NCBI GenBank assembly: GCA_023429995.1
Contig: JAEZCE010000086.1
Location: forward strand, 124,001 to 188,000
Reading direction: 5' to 3'
Length of the DNA stretch: 64,000 bases
From: Bacillota bacterium
GTDB lineage: Bacteria; Bacillota; UBA4882; UBA8346
Shown here: piece after piece, positions 41,541-50,943 of the stretch
How positions within the stretch are numbered: the stretch's first letter is position 1
Layout of the letters: the number at the start of each line of letters is the position of its first letter
The notes under the pieces: model-generated
The model's database searches: none
Told to the model about the DNA's origin: nothing
The model's input: the letters and a program-made list of their open reading frames with translations, nothing else
Program-made: the position numbers and the translations under genes

Positions 41541-42773
41541 ATGCCGGATTTAAATGCAACCCCCAATGCTTCGCGAATTCAAATCGGCATCTTCGGCAGG
41601 CGTAACGCCGGTAAATCCAGCTTAATGAATGCTTTGACCAACCAGTCGGCGGCTTTGGTGTCGGATAACCCGGGCACCACCACTGATCCGGTTTTTAAAG
41701 CCATGGAAATGCTGCCGTTGGGACCGGTTACTTTCATCGATACGGCCGGCCTGGATGATGTCGGCTCTCCTTTGGGAGAACTGCGGGTGAAACGGAGTTA
41801 TGATATTTTGGACCGGGCTGATTTGGCCTTGCTGGTGATCGATACCCGGATTGGGCTGACTGAATTTGAAGCCGGGCTCGCCGCGGCGATTCATAAAAAA
41901 AAGATTCCCGCAGTAGCGGTAGTCAATAAAACAGACTTACAAGCGCTTTCGGAAGGACAAAAACAGCGTTGGGAAGCAGAGCTTCAGATGGAGGTGTTGG
42001 AAGTCTCGGCCACCCAAGGAAAGGGTCTGCATGAATTAAAGAGCGCCCTGGTCCGGATAGCCGGAAAAATCGAGGAGGAACCTTTTCTGGTTGGAGATTT
42101 GGTAAGACCGGGCGATTTTGCCGTGCTGGTCATACCCATCGATAAAGCGGCGCCCAAAGGCCGGTTAATTTTGCCCCAACAACAGGTAATTCGGGATATT
42201 TTGGAACATGACGCCATGGCGGTTGTCACCAAAGAGCATGAGTTGAAAGCGACTCTTGAGAATTTGGGGAAGAAGCCGGCCGTTGTGATTACGGATTCCC
42301 AGGCATTTTTGAAAGTGGCGGCCGATATTCCCAAAGAGATACCGCTTACCTCTTTTTCGATTTTGTTTGCCCGCCAGAAGGGAAGTCTGGTAGAATTGGT
42401 CAAAGGGGCCAAAATGGTTGAAAAGCTCAAACCCGGCGCTAAAGTTTTGATAGCCGAGGGGTGCGCCCATCACCGGCAATCGGATGATATCGGGACGGTG
42501 AAAATTCCGCGCTGGCTGAGACAGACTATCGGTGGAGAGCTAGATTTCCAGTGGGCCAGCGGCCAAAGTTTGCCGGAAGATTTAAGTCCCTTTCAATTGG
42601 TGATTCATTGCGGCGGTTGTATGCTCAACCGGCATGAAATGATGCATCGGATAACGAAGGCCAAAACCCAAGGGATCCCGATTGTTAATTACGGAGTGCT
42701 GATTGCTTATTTGCAGGGCATTTTTCCGAGGGCCCTGGAACTTTTTCCGGAAGCGCGGGGATGGTTGGATTGA
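41541..42773 (+). CDS. hydF: [FeFe]-hydrogenase maturation GTPase HydF
   Basis: 410 residues: GTPase domain (GIFGRRNAGKSSLMNAL, TTTDPVFKAMEML, DTAGLDD, NKTDL), a dimerisation domain and the C-terminal cluster domain with EGCAHHRQSDD and CGGCMLNRHEMM giving the C-x-H...C-x2-C ligands. HydF is the scaffold on which the 2Fe subcluster is built before transfer to hydrogenase. GGAGG precedes the ATG; 24 bp after aspA. Confidence 0.95.
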   Translation: MPDLNATPNASRIQIGIFGRRNAGKSSLMNALTNQSAALVSDNPGTTTDPVFKAMEMLPLGPVTFIDTAGLDDVGSPLGELRVKRSYDILDRADLALLVIDTRIGLTEFEAGLAAAIHKKKIPAVAVVNKTDLQALSEGQKQRWEAELQMEVLEVSATQGKGLHELKSALVRIAGKIEEEPFLVGDLVRPGDFAVLVIPIDKAAPKGRLILPQQQVIRDILEHDAMAVVTKEHELKATLENLGKKPAVVITDSQAFLKVAADIPKEIPLTSFSILFARQKGSLVELVKGAKMVEKLKPGAKVLIAEGCAHHRQSDDIGTVKIPRWLRQTIGGELDFQWASGQSLPEDLSPFQLVIHCGGCMLNRHEMMHRITKAKTQGIPIVNYGVLIAYLQGIFPRALELFPEARGWLD

Positions 42774-42856
42774 AAGGCAGTTATGGGTTACCGGTTTATT
42801 GGTTATTGGATGTTTGCTTCTGATGATTGAATTGAGTATATGGAGGAGAGATTATT

Positions 42857-43114
42857 TTGGGTTCTGAAAAACGCATTGCCGTGATTGCCGTTATTCTGGA
42901 GAGTCCCAAGGAAGTTCAGGGCAGGGTCAATAGCATCATCAGTGAATTCGGCGAGATGGTCGTGGGAAGAATGGGTATTCCCAACCATGAAAGAAATATC
43001 GGCGTTCTTTCCCTGATTGTTGAAGGAACCGAGAACGAGATTAACACCCTCACCGGCAAGTTGGGAAATATTCACGGCGTGAATGCCAGGGCGACAATGG
43101 CCAAACAATCGTAA
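42857..43114 (+). CDS. TM1266-family iron-only hydrogenase system regulator
   Basis: 85 residues from TTG with GGAGGAG upstream. The ACT-like ferredoxin fold shows as RIAVIAVILESPKEVQGRVN, MVVGRMGIP and GVLSLIVEGTENEINTLTGKLG. This NikR-C-like family is nearly confined to [FeFe]-hydrogenase maturation operons and is named for that linkage. It lacks a DNA-binding domain, so its regulatory mode is unclear. Confidence 0.88.
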   Translation: MGSEKRIAVIAVILESPKEVQGRVNSIISEFGEMVVGRMGIPNHERNIGVLSLIVEGTENEINTLTGKLGNIHGVNARATMAKQS

Positions 43115-43127
43115 ACGGGAGCGTATG

Positions 43128-44225
43128 ATGGAACAAACAGCCACTCGATTCGGTGACTTGAAGAACGGAATTGAAAATTTAGCGCAAGGGAAAGGATTTC
43201 CCGGTGAACGGGATCTTGTTTTGGAGGTTATTCAGAATCCAAACGGAGTATTAGCCCAACAGGTTAAATCTGAAGCCGATAAGCTAAGGGCGGATACTGT
43301 GGGGCCGGAAGTTCATTTGCGCGGGTTGATCGAATTTTCTAATTATTGCCGGAATCATTGTTTATATTGCGGCCTGCGCTGTGATAACCGCCGGGTTACC
43401 CGCTACCGGATGGAGCCTGGTGAAATTATCGCCGCGGCAGAACAGGGCGCCGGTCTGGGATATAAGACAGTAGTGCTTCAGTCCGGCGAGGATTTGTCGT
43501 TTACCGGTAAAATTTTGGCCGATATCATCCGGGAAATTAAGAAAATCGGTTTAGTGGTAACCCTGAGCATTGGGGAACGTGCTCCCGAAGAGTATGACTT
43601 GTGGAGAAACGCCGGAGCCGAGCGTTATCTGATGCGTCATGAGACAGCCGACCCCGTTTTATACGACCGGTTACATCCAGGGCAGAAGCTGGCCAAGCGG
43701 ATCTCTCTGCTGAAAATTTTAAAATCCCTGGATTATCAGGTGGGAACGGGCTTTATGGTGGGATTGCCCGGTCAGGACGAAAAGGTCTTGCTGGAGGATT
43801 TGGAACTGGCCCGTGAGCTTGAAGCGGAAATGGTGGGAATCGGTCCGTTCATTCCCCACCCCGATACACCTCTGGGGCACTGTTCCGGGGGAACGGTTGA
43901 ACAAACCTGTATGATGGTGGCTTTAACCCGTCTTTTTCTCCCTCAGGCCTTGATACCGGCAACCACCGCCCTTGGAAGCATCTCCCCGCTGGGACGGGAG
44001 TTAGCCCTGAAATCCGGCGCCAATGTGGTCATGCCCAATTTGACACCCCGGATTCACCGGGCGGATTATCAGATTTATCCCGGGAAAATATGTTTAGGCG
44101 AAGAAGCGGCCGAATGCCGGGGTTGCATTACCCGTAGGATTAACAGTGTTGGAAGATGTGTGTCGGACGGGCCGGGGCATAACCCAAAATGGTCGCAAAG
44201 AAAAGAGGCTATTAGGCGGCTGTAA
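43128..44225 (+). CDS. hydE: [FeFe]-hydrogenase maturase HydE (radical SAM)
   Basis: 365 residues. CRNHCLYCGLRCDNRRV carries the radical SAM cysteines. VVLQSGED, TLSIGERAPEEYDLWRNAGAER, YLMRHETADP, GFMVGLPGQ and GPFIPHPDTPL are HydE features. It works with HydG and HydF in building the dithiolate-bridged subcluster. GGGAG lies 6 nt before ATG 43128. It closes the operon; no hydrogenase structural gene is in the window. Confidence 0.94.
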   Translation: MEQTATRFGDLKNGIENLAQGKGFPGERDLVLEVIQNPNGVLAQQVKSEADKLRADTVGPEVHLRGLIEFSNYCRNHCLYCGLRCDNRRVTRYRMEPGEIIAAAEQGAGLGYKTVVLQSGEDLSFTGKILADIIREIKKIGLVVTLSIGERAPEEYDLWRNAGAERYLMRHETADPVLYDRLHPGQKLAKRISLLKILKSLDYQVGTGFMVGLPGQDEKVLLEDLELARELEAEMVGIGPFIPHPDTPLGHCSGGTVEQTCMMVALTRLFLPQALIPATTALGSISPLGRELALKSGANVVMPNLTPRIHRADYQIYPGKICLGEEAAECRGCITRRINSVGRCVSDGPGHNPKWSQRKEAIRRL

Positions 44226-44486
44226 TAAGACAAGGGACGGGGAAGATCATGGTGTAGTGAAGAGAGCCTATGACCTATCTCTCGCTCTTCCCCCGATTGG
44301 AGTTATTAAAAAAGCCATTTCACGTGGAAGAGTAACCGCGAACCCAAGGTTCGAAGCCTTTGTCTCTAAAAGCTTTTAGGCTTCGAGGGCATCGAACTCT
44401 CCCACTGAATTCGCTTCATTAAAGCACTTCATTGGGGAGTGCGCGCCTTCATGTTGAAGGCGGGAGAGGTCTGCGCCCGGCTTGAT
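44226..44486. other. Gap with a degenerate hairpin repeat
   Basis: No gene. 44397-44471 holds CTCTCCCACTGAATTCGCTTC...GAAGGCGGGAGAGGTC, whose ends pair (CTCTCCC/GGGAGAG). It resembles the segment at 22872-22931 in order and sequence (GAATTYGCTTC; ending GAGGTC), suggesting a dispersed repeat. Confidence 0.4.
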
Positions 44487-45416
44487 TCATCTTTCCTGGT
44501 TGCGGTTTTTATTTTCCTGCCCGACGCTGAGCATAATTCCGGCAATGACCACGATTCCGCCGATTAATTGGAATCCGCTTAACGGTTCATGGAGGAAAAT
44601 GAGGGCGAAAAGGACTCCCAGAACCGGCACCAGGTTCATCAGGGAAACCGCCGAACTTGAGGTGAGTTTTTTAAGGCCATAAGCGTACAAGAAGAAGGCT
44701 ATGGTTGAACAAAACAATCCCAGATACAACAAAGCGAATAATGAATTCCCGGTCGGCGTTTTCCACTGACTCCGTTCGATCCATGCCAGCGGCAAGAAGG
44801 CGAGCGCTCCGGCTGTTGTTTGATAAAAGGTGATCAAAATCGCCGGATACCGGTGGACGACTTTACGGGTGACGAAATTATAAAACGCCCAAACGATGCC
44901 GGTTACCGCCAATAAAATATCCCCGAGCAAGCGGTGTTCGCTTCCCGTATGGGAGCTTTCGCGGGCTATCCAATATACTCCGAAGATCGCGATAGCGGCG
45001 CCGAAAAGACGGACCTTCGAAACAGCGTTCCGGTAAATTATCCTCTCCAGCAACATGGTCATGGCGGGATAGGAGGCCACAATCATGGCCGCATCTGCTG
45101 CTGTAGCCAGCTTCACCCCTAGATTCTCCATGGCGAAATAGATGGTGATTCCCAGTAGACCACTTCCAATGAAACGAACCAAATCCCTTGGAGAAGGCCA
45201 AAGAAATTTCTGTTGGAAGGCTAAAACGATTCCCAGCAAGAAGGCGGCCAATATAAAGCGGAGAGCGCCTAATGTGAACGGCGGGAAGGTGGTGAAGGCA
45301 ATTTTCGTGGCCACAAAAGAGATACTCCAGAAAACAACGGCTGCGGTAACAGCCATGAAATGGAGCGAGTTATTGGATTGTAATTTTGGTTGGCTTTGGA
45401 ATCTTTTTTCGATCAT
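44487..45416 (-). CDS. EamA (DMT) family transporter
   Basis: About 309 residues with ten hydrophobic segments in two EamA repeats (AAVVFWSISFVATKIAF; LLAVTGIVWAFYNFVTRKVV). The drug/metabolite superfamily exports metabolites or amino acids. ATG 45416 is preceded by GGAGGCCCC. It lies directly downstream of the AraC gene at 45463, in the same direction, and is probably controlled by it. Substrate unknown. Confidence 0.88.
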   Translation of the reverse strand: MIEKRFQSQPKLQSNNSLHFMAVTAAVVFWSISFVATKIAFTTFPPFTLGALRFILAAFLLGIVLAFQQKFLWPSPRDLVRFIGSGLLGITIYFAMENLGVKLATAADAAMIVASYPAMTMLLERIIYRNAVSKVRLFGAAIAIFGVYWIARESSHTGSEHRLLGDILLAVTGIVWAFYNFVTRKVVHRYPAILITFYQTTAGALAFLPLAWIERSQWKTPTGNSLFALLYLGLFCSTIAFFLYAYGLKKLTSSSAVSLMNLVPVLGVLFALIFLHEPLSGFQLIGGIVVIAGIMLSVGQENKNRNQER

Positions 45417-45462
45417 GGGGGCCTCCGGAATTCTGGCGGTGGGCTGTTTTATTGGACCAATA

Positions 45463-46296
45463 TCAGGCATATTTGCTCCGAATCTCCAGCATGTATTGGC
45501 CGGGAGTTATTCCAATGAATCGTTTGAAGGAATTGGTGAAATGGCTTTGGTCGGAAAATCCCAATTCCAAAGCGGTGTCATTTAGGGAAATGCCTGATTC
45601 CAGCAGTTGTTTCGCTTTGCCAATCCGTACGCTTTCCAAATAGGTGTGGGGAGGCACGCCGATTTCGTCGCGAAAGACTCTTAAAAAATAAAAACGGCTC
45701 AATCCTACCTGTTCAGCCAGGGCCGTCAGATTAAAGCCCTCCGCCAGATGCTCACGGATATAACTGCATGCGGTTTGAACGGCGCGGTGTTCTTTTTTGG
45801 AGACCTCCGCCGGCGCGTGAATGTCGGCATGTTTGATAATCAGTTGCGACAATGCCGTAATCCATAATGATTCACATTCAAGAGGGTTGATTTCACGGGT
45901 TAAGGACAAATGTAAAGCGTAAAAAGCCCGTACCAACTCTGGATCATCGATTCTCACATTCATAAAAAACGGCAGCTTCTCGTGATTTCCGGTAATTTCG
46001 GAAACCGCTTCCCGCATGTGGCTCAAGGTCGGATATAAAGCCCGGTACTTAAATCCGTTATTATCGGCCGGTTCCCCGGTATGGTCATCACCCGGATTCA
46101 ATACAATGAGGCCTCCGGGGGGCGTTAAATGTTTCACTTTGTGATGGACGAAGGATTGCAGGCCTTGTTCGATAAAACAGACCACATAGTGTTCATGCAT
46201 GTGAAGGGGGAACCCCTTTTTGATGCAAGTTGCCTGGTAAAATTCCAGATTCAACTGGGGATTAAACCCATATTGGCTCCATTCTTTGGCTAACAT
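45463..46296 (-). CDS. AraC-family regulator with cupin sensor domain
   Basis: About 277 residues: cupin AraC-binding domain (PLHMHEHYVVCFIEQGLQSF, GGLIVLNPGDDHTGEP) and HTH (LTALAEQVGLSRFYFLRVFRDEIG, TALELGFSDQSHFTNSFKRFIG). ATG 46296 has GGAG at 8 nt; an in-frame ATG 21 codons earlier lacks a site. It probably controls the EamA exporter, as in common AraC-EamA pairs. Confidence 0.88.
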   Translation of the reverse strand: MLAKEWSQYGFNPQLNLEFYQATCIKKGFPLHMHEHYVVCFIEQGLQSFVHHKVKHLTPPGGLIVLNPGDDHTGEPADNNGFKYRALYPTLSHMREAVSEITGNHEKLPFFMNVRIDDPELVRAFYALHLSLTREINPLECESLWITALSQLIIKHADIHAPAEVSKKEHRAVQTACSYIREHLAEGFNLTALAEQVGLSRFYFLRVFRDEIGVPPHTYLESVRIGKAKQLLESGISLNDTALELGFSDQSHFTNSFKRFIGITPGQYMLEIRSKYA

Positions 46297-46497
46297 TGAA
46301 CTCACTCCAGTTATCACCACCGATCCCTTGTTTAAAATATATTTGTCGATTGATTCCATTATAGCCTGAATGCAATCAGCAGTCTTGCAAGAAATTGCTT
46401 TCTAAACTCAAAATTATAAAATTTCATGGAGCGATCCTTTTGACAGCCGGGGTTAAAAGTCATACAATAGGTTCAGTAATCATGGAGGAAGCGGAAA

Positions 46498-47301
46498 ATG
46501 TCCGGTATCCAATATTATCGCGATCCCAATGTCCCCTTTTTGGAAATCAAGAGTTGTGAGTCGGGAATTCACGCCTCCCGCCGGCATGTCCATGAAGAGT
46601 TTTCCCTGGGTGTTGTGATGAAAGGCGCCAGCCTGGTAAAAAGCGCGGCCCGGGATTTCCCGGTTGAACAAGGCGCGGTGATTATGATACCGCCGGACAT
46701 CATTCACCAGTGCAACCCGAAGGATTTGAAATCCTGGCAATTCCAAATGGCATATTTAAAAACCGATTGGGTGGAGTCTTTACTGGACACTAAACCTGAA
46801 AATCTGTATATCTCGGTAAAAAATCTGCAGCCCAAGGAGTTTCAGCGGATATTGAAGTTGTTTCAACTTCTTAAAGAGGATTTGCCCGGACTTCAAAAAG
46901 AAACCCAATTGATTACCGAGTTGCAATATTTCTTTGATTTTGAGGGCTATTTTCAACAAAAACCTCATGGATTGCCTGTAAATCCCCGGATAATGCAAAA
47001 AGTCCGGAAGTTTATCCAGGGCAATTTTTTAGAGAAGATTAGTCTCGATGATTTAGCGATGATTGCGGGATTCAATAAATTCCATTTGGTGCACTGTTTC
47101 AAAACAGCCTATCATACAACCCCTCATGCTTATCAGACCATGCTGCGAATCAATTTCGCCAAGGGACTGTTGCAAAAACGGCGCGATGAAGCGATTACAG
47201 CCATAGCCCAGGAGGCGGGGTTCTATGATCAAAGCCATTTTGTGAGGGCTTTTAAACAGTACTTGGGGACCACGCCGCTGGAATATCGTCTGAAACGCTA
47301 A
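46498..47301 (+). CDS. AraC-family regulator
   Basis: 267 residues: cupin domain (RRHVHEEFSLGVVMKGAS, GAVIMIPPDIIHQCNP) and HTH (LDDLAMIAGFNKFHLVHCFK, IAQEAGFYDQSHFVRAFKQYLGTTP). GGAGGAAG precedes the ATG. It is divergent from the AraC gene ending at 46296 and has its own terminator. Its target is not evident. Confidence 0.88.
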   Translation: MSGIQYYRDPNVPFLEIKSCESGIHASRRHVHEEFSLGVVMKGASLVKSAARDFPVEQGAVIMIPPDIIHQCNPKDLKSWQFQMAYLKTDWVESLLDTKPENLYISVKNLQPKEFQRILKLFQLLKEDLPGLQKETQLITELQYFFDFEGYFQQKPHGLPVNPRIMQKVRKFIQGNFLEKISLDDLAMIAGFNKFHLVHCFKTAYHTTPHAYQTMLRINFAKGLLQKRRDEAITAIAQEAGFYDQSHFVRAFKQYLGTTPLEYRLKR

Positions 47302-47337
47302 AAAGAGTTGTTTTTTAAAATAAAAGACTTTACGTTA

Positions 47338-47367
47338 AAATCTACAGAGAATATCTGTAGATTTTTT
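47338..47367 (+). terminator. Rho-independent terminator
   Basis: AAATCTACAGA / TCTGTAGATTT with a 5-nt loop and a six-T run, after the AraC gene. Confidence 0.85.
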
Positions 47368-47449
47368 AATGGAGAAGATGGAGGTGAACTTTAGTGATGA
47401 GCATGTTTATGCTGATCAAAAAGAAATATTTACTTTTAGAGGTGAAAAA

Positions 47450-47499
47450 TTGACAGCTACAATCTTGTATGTTAATATACTAGTATACAAGCATACAAG
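47450..47499 (+). promoter_or_regulatory. Promoter with nested inverted-repeat operator, transketolase/ABC operon
   Basis: TTGACA (47450-47455), 17-bp spacer, TAATAT (47473-47478). Overlapping the -10 box is the perfect palindrome TATACTAGTATA (47476-47487). Outer arms CTTGTATG (47464-47471) and CATACAAG (47492-47499) also form a perfect inverted repeat. Such TNGTATAC-type sites suit FadR/FCD GntR repressors; the GntR gene at 52833 ends the same locus. The rest of the gap 47368-47652 shows no other signal. Confidence 0.7.
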
Positions 47500-47652
47500 T
47501 TAAATCGTTGTACTCAAAAATTTTGGCTCCTATTTCCCCCCCTTTTAATACCTGGGTGATTGGGGAGAAAAAGTCTAGATAGATGATTTAGACAAAAACT
47601 TTATTTACAACAATGTTCGAGTAGAAAAAGGAAAAATAATTGAGGTGACGGA

Positions 47653-48591
47653 ATGAAAGCGATGCGTGATGCGTATGGAGAAGTTCTGGTGGAGCTTGGG
47701 AAGGAGCTCCCCAATTTGGTCGTATTGGATGCCGATTTATCTTCGGCGACCAAAACTATAAAATTTGCGACTGCATTTCCTGAACGATTTTTTAATATGG
47801 GGATTGCAGAGTGCAATATGGCGGGAGCTGCCGCTGGTCTTGCTTTGCTTGGAAAAATTGCAGTTATTTCGACATTTGCCGTTTTTGCACCGGGTCGCAT
47901 TTACGACCAGATACGTAATACGATTTGTTATTCCAAAGCGAATGTTAAGATCATATCGACTCATGCCGGATTTTCAGTAGGCCCTGATGGCGGTACTCAT
48001 CAAGCTTTAGAGGATATTACCATGGCGCGGGTACTTCCTTATATGAGAGTGTATGCTCCGGCAGATGCTTACGAAACAAAGTTGGTCATTCGTGAGGCCG
48101 TAATGACGCCCGGACCGGCATATGTCCGGCTATCTCGGAGTGAAACACCGGAAATTTTTTACAGGGATCATCGTCATGTGCCGCAAATTGAAATACTTCG
48201 TTCTGGAAACGATGCGGCCATTGTCGCCTGCGGCTCTATGGTGGCTCAAGCGTTACAAGCAGCCGAAGAATTAAAGAAACTGGGTATCGAATGCTCTGTG
48301 GCCAATGTCCACACCATCAAACCGTTGGATGAGAATGGTTTGATGGCATTGGCAGAGAAAACCGGATGTGTTGTTACCGCCGAGGAACATAGTGTTTATG
48401 GAGGTTTGGGGGGAGCGGTAGCGGAAGCTTTAAGCAATAAGTATCCAGTGCCTATGATTCGGGTTGGAGTAAACGACCAGTTTGGTCAATCCGCCTCGCC
48501 GGAAGAACTTTGCCAAGCATATGCTTTAACCAGTGCCGATATTGTAAGCGCCGTCCAAAACGTTCTCGCCCGAAAGGAGCTCCGTCGCTGA
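47653..48591 (+). CDS. Transketolase, C-terminal half
   Basis: 312 residues: the pyrimidine-binding domain (MRDAYGEVLVELG, LDADLSSATKT, FNMGIAECNMAGAAAGLALLGKIAVISTF cut to FNMGIAECNMAGAAAG) with the catalytic Glu in IAECN, plus the C-terminal domain (AAIVACGSMVAQAL, EEHSVYGGLGGAVAEAL). It must pair with the N-half encoded next. Split transketolases in sugar operons transfer two-carbon units among ketoses. GAGGTGACGG precedes the ATG. Its stop overlaps the next start (ATGA). Confidence 0.92.
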   Translation: MKAMRDAYGEVLVELGKELPNLVVLDADLSSATKTIKFATAFPERFFNMGIAECNMAGAAAGLALLGKIAVISTFAVFAPGRIYDQIRNTICYSKANVKIISTHAGFSVGPDGGTHQALEDITMARVLPYMRVYAPADAYETKLVIREAVMTPGPAYVRLSRSETPEIFYRDHRHVPQIEILRSGNDAAIVACGSMVAQALQAAEELKKLGIECSVANVHTIKPLDENGLMALAEKTGCVVTAEEHSVYGGLGGAVAEALSNKYPVPMIRVGVNDQFGQSASPEELCQAYALTSADIVSAVQNVLARKELRR

Positions 48592-49403
48592 TGAAAAAGA
48601 GTTTAAAAGAATTGGAAGAATTTGCCTGGTTGATTCGCCGAGATTTGTTGGAGATGATTTCTTCCGCTGGTTCGGGACATCCCGGTGGTTCGTGCTCGAT
48701 AGTTGAAATTTTGGTGGCTTTGTTTGTGGAAGTCATGCGGCATAATCCCGGGAATCCCAGTTGGAGTCAACGCGATCATTTCATTTTGTCCAAAGGGCAC
48801 GCGTCCCCCCCGCTCTATGCCATTATGGCAAGACTTGGCTATTTCCCCGTGGAAGAGCTTAAAACTTTGCGTAAATTGGGTTCTCGCCTTCAAGCGCATC
48901 CGGATAGTAAGCGTTTGCCAGGGATTGAAGTATCTACCGGTTCGTTGGGACAAGGTTTATCAGTCGGTGTAGGCATGGCCCTTTGTGGAAAAATGGATCA
49001 TCAACCAAACCGCACATTTGTTTTGCTTGGTGATGGCGAATGCGATGAGGGGCAAGTCTGGGAAGCGGCTTTAAGCGCGGCTCACTATAAGTTACATAAT
49101 CTTACTGCTATCGTGGATTGGAATAAAGTCCAATTGGATGGAACGACATCCGAAATCATGGAGCTTGGTGATCTCCCGTCCAAATGGGCGGCTTTTGGAT
49201 GGGAGGTCCGGGTGGTCGATGGCCATAATTTATTGGAATTGATTCAGGCTTTATCTTTGCCCAATAAAGAAAATAAGCCGGTAGCGGTTATCGCCAATAC
49301 GATCAAGGGAAAAGGCGTCTCATTTATGGAAGGAAAAGCCGAATGGCATGGCAAACCCCTAGATAATGACCAATTAAAAGCTGCTTTGGCCGAATTAAAC
49401 TGA
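48591..49403 (+). CDS. Transketolase, N-terminal (thiamine diphosphate-binding) half
   Basis: 270 residues with SSAGSGHPGGSCSIVEIL, SKGHASPPLYA, STGSLGQGLSVGVGMAL and the ThDP motif GDGECDEGQVWEA...DWNKVQLDG. It starts within the stop of the C-half gene (ATGA overlap), so the two are made in equal amounts. The gene order, C-half before N-half, is the reverse of the usual one. Confidence 0.93.
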   Translation: MKKSLKELEEFAWLIRRDLLEMISSAGSGHPGGSCSIVEILVALFVEVMRHNPGNPSWSQRDHFILSKGHASPPLYAIMARLGYFPVEELKTLRKLGSRLQAHPDSKRLPGIEVSTGSLGQGLSVGVGMALCGKMDHQPNRTFVLLGDGECDEGQVWEAALSAAHYKLHNLTAIVDWNKVQLDGTTSEIMELGDLPSKWAAFGWEVRVVDGHNLLELIQALSLPNKENKPVAVIANTIKGKGVSFMEGKAEWHGKPLDNDQLKAALAELN

Positions 49404-49525
49404 GCGATTATCGGTGGTGAATGGTTTCATCGCCTTTAATTTACTATTTTCCAGCCATGAGGGAGGTGAGGAAATAGAAAAAATGTTTTTACGTCCGGAT
49501 ACTAAATTATAAGGGAGGAACTGTA

Positions 49526-50803
49526 ATGAAAAAAAGTTATTCGCGTATTTTCTTGATGGTGGTTTTGATGTTATCCTTGGCAATCAGCGCTGTGTCATTC
49601 GCTGCTCCACAGAAAACCGTTGTCCGGTGGATGGAATCGAAAGGCCTTGAAGTCGGGATGCCACTGATGAATAAGATTAAAGCTGAATTTGAGAAGGAAA
49701 ATCCCGACGTCATTTTGGAAATCGTCGAAACCCCTTTTAATGGTTTCCATGATAAAGTCGTCACACTCGCTCAAGCTAAAAAATTGCCGGAAGTAATTTT
49801 GATGCAAGGCGACTGGGTTGGGGAATTTGCGAAATCCAAGATCATTATGCCCATTGACTCTCTCATCAAAAAGGAGCCTGCCGATTTTCTAAATCAATAC
49901 TTCGATGCATTTAAAATGAAGGTGAATGACAAATCTTATTATCTTCCTTTTTATGGCGGTTGCGTCTGCCTTTTCTATAATCCGGCCCTTTTGAAAGCTG
50001 AAGGAATAGCCGCCCCTCCAAAAACTTGGGATGAGTTGGTTGAAGTTTCTAAAAAGCTCACGCATCCCGAAAAAAATCAATATGCTTTTACTTGCACATT
50101 GCAAACCGAACCGCCCACCAACATGTCTTATGATATTTATCCATTGTTATTGCAGGCGGGAGCTAAGATCGTCGATAAAAAGAACCGGCCAATCTTTAAC
50201 AGTCCGGCCGGAGTCAAGGCCATTCAATTTTATGCGGATTTAGTCAACAAAGAGAAGATTTCAGTGCCCGGCGTGCTTTCCAATGGGGAGAAAGAAAAAC
50301 GGGGTAACTTTGCTGCCGGTAATGTTGCCATGATGTATGATGCATGGGGAGCGCCGATTCAGAAAGGATTAAATCCCAATAATAATTTTGAAATTACCAC
50401 TCTTCCAATGGGAGCGACCAGTGGAACCGTGGTCCGCGGCGGTTTCTTGGGGATTTCTACCACTACTGCGGCTGATAAAAAGAAACTTAATGCTACATGG
50501 CGGTTAGTTAAATTTTTAAGCGGACCTCTCGTATGTGAAATGTATACGTCCGTCAGCGGTGATCTTCCCTCCAACCGGATTGCGGCCCAACGGCCTTTCG
50601 CCAAGGAAAACAAGTATATGCAAGCTTTCATTAAGCAGATGGACGAACCCAATGCCACTCCAATTCCGCATTTGCCTTATCAGGTTGAACTCAATCGTAT
50701 TATGACCGTTGAAGTTCAAAATGTGATTCTCGGCAAAAAAACGGCCAAGCAAGCGCTGGATGCTGCGGCGGACCAATGGAGTGAACTTATTTTTAAGAAA
50801 TAG
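49526..50803 (+). CDS. Extracellular sugar-binding protein of ABC importer
   Basis: 425 residues with a signal peptide (KKSYSRIFLMVVLMLSLAIS, cut after VSFA). Family-1 binding-protein features: KIKAEFEKENPDVILEIVETP, LPEVILMQGDWVGEFA, GAPPKTWDELVEVSKKL-like segment and NVAMMYDAWGAP. GGGAGGAAC precedes the ATG. It precedes two permease genes; a hairpin element separates them. Confidence 0.92.
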   Translation: MKKSYSRIFLMVVLMLSLAISAVSFAAPQKTVVRWMESKGLEVGMPLMNKIKAEFEKENPDVILEIVETPFNGFHDKVVTLAQAKKLPEVILMQGDWVGEFAKSKIIMPIDSLIKKEPADFLNQYFDAFKMKVNDKSYYLPFYGGCVCLFYNPALLKAEGIAAPPKTWDELVEVSKKLTHPEKNQYAFTCTLQTEPPTNMSYDIYPLLLQAGAKIVDKKNRPIFNSPAGVKAIQFYADLVNKEKISVPGVLSNGEKEKRGNFAAGNVAMMYDAWGAPIQKGLNPNNNFEITTLPMGATSGTVVRGGFLGISTTTAADKKKLNATWRLVKFLSGPLVCEMYTSVSGDLPSNRIAAQRPFAKENKYMQAFIKQMDEPNATPIPHLPYQVELNRIMTVEVQNVILGKKTAKQALDAAADQWSELIFKK

Positions 50804-50813
50804 CTTCGCGGGG

Positions 50814-50910
50814 CTGTCTCAAAATGAAACTATCGATGGATATACAATCCTAGAGTACTTTCTATTGTGCAATGATATTGTATATTCCATCAGTTTTCAT
50901 TTTGGGACAG
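50814..50910. repeat. Long imperfect hairpin, MITE-like, inside the ABC operon
   Basis: Left arm CTGTCTCAAAATGAAAC...GATGGATATACAAT and right arm ATTGTATATTCCATC...GTTTTCATTTTGGGACAG are near-complete inverted copies of about 36 nt around a ~23-nt loop. The outer GGGGCTGTCTC resembles terminal repeats of several IS families. TTTTCCCTTTATTT follows. It may be a MITE, a partial terminator or an mRNA 3'-end protector that gives excess binding protein over permease. Confidence 0.65.
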
Positions 50911-50943
50911 TTTTCCCTTTATTTCAGCGGAAAGGAGAATAAA

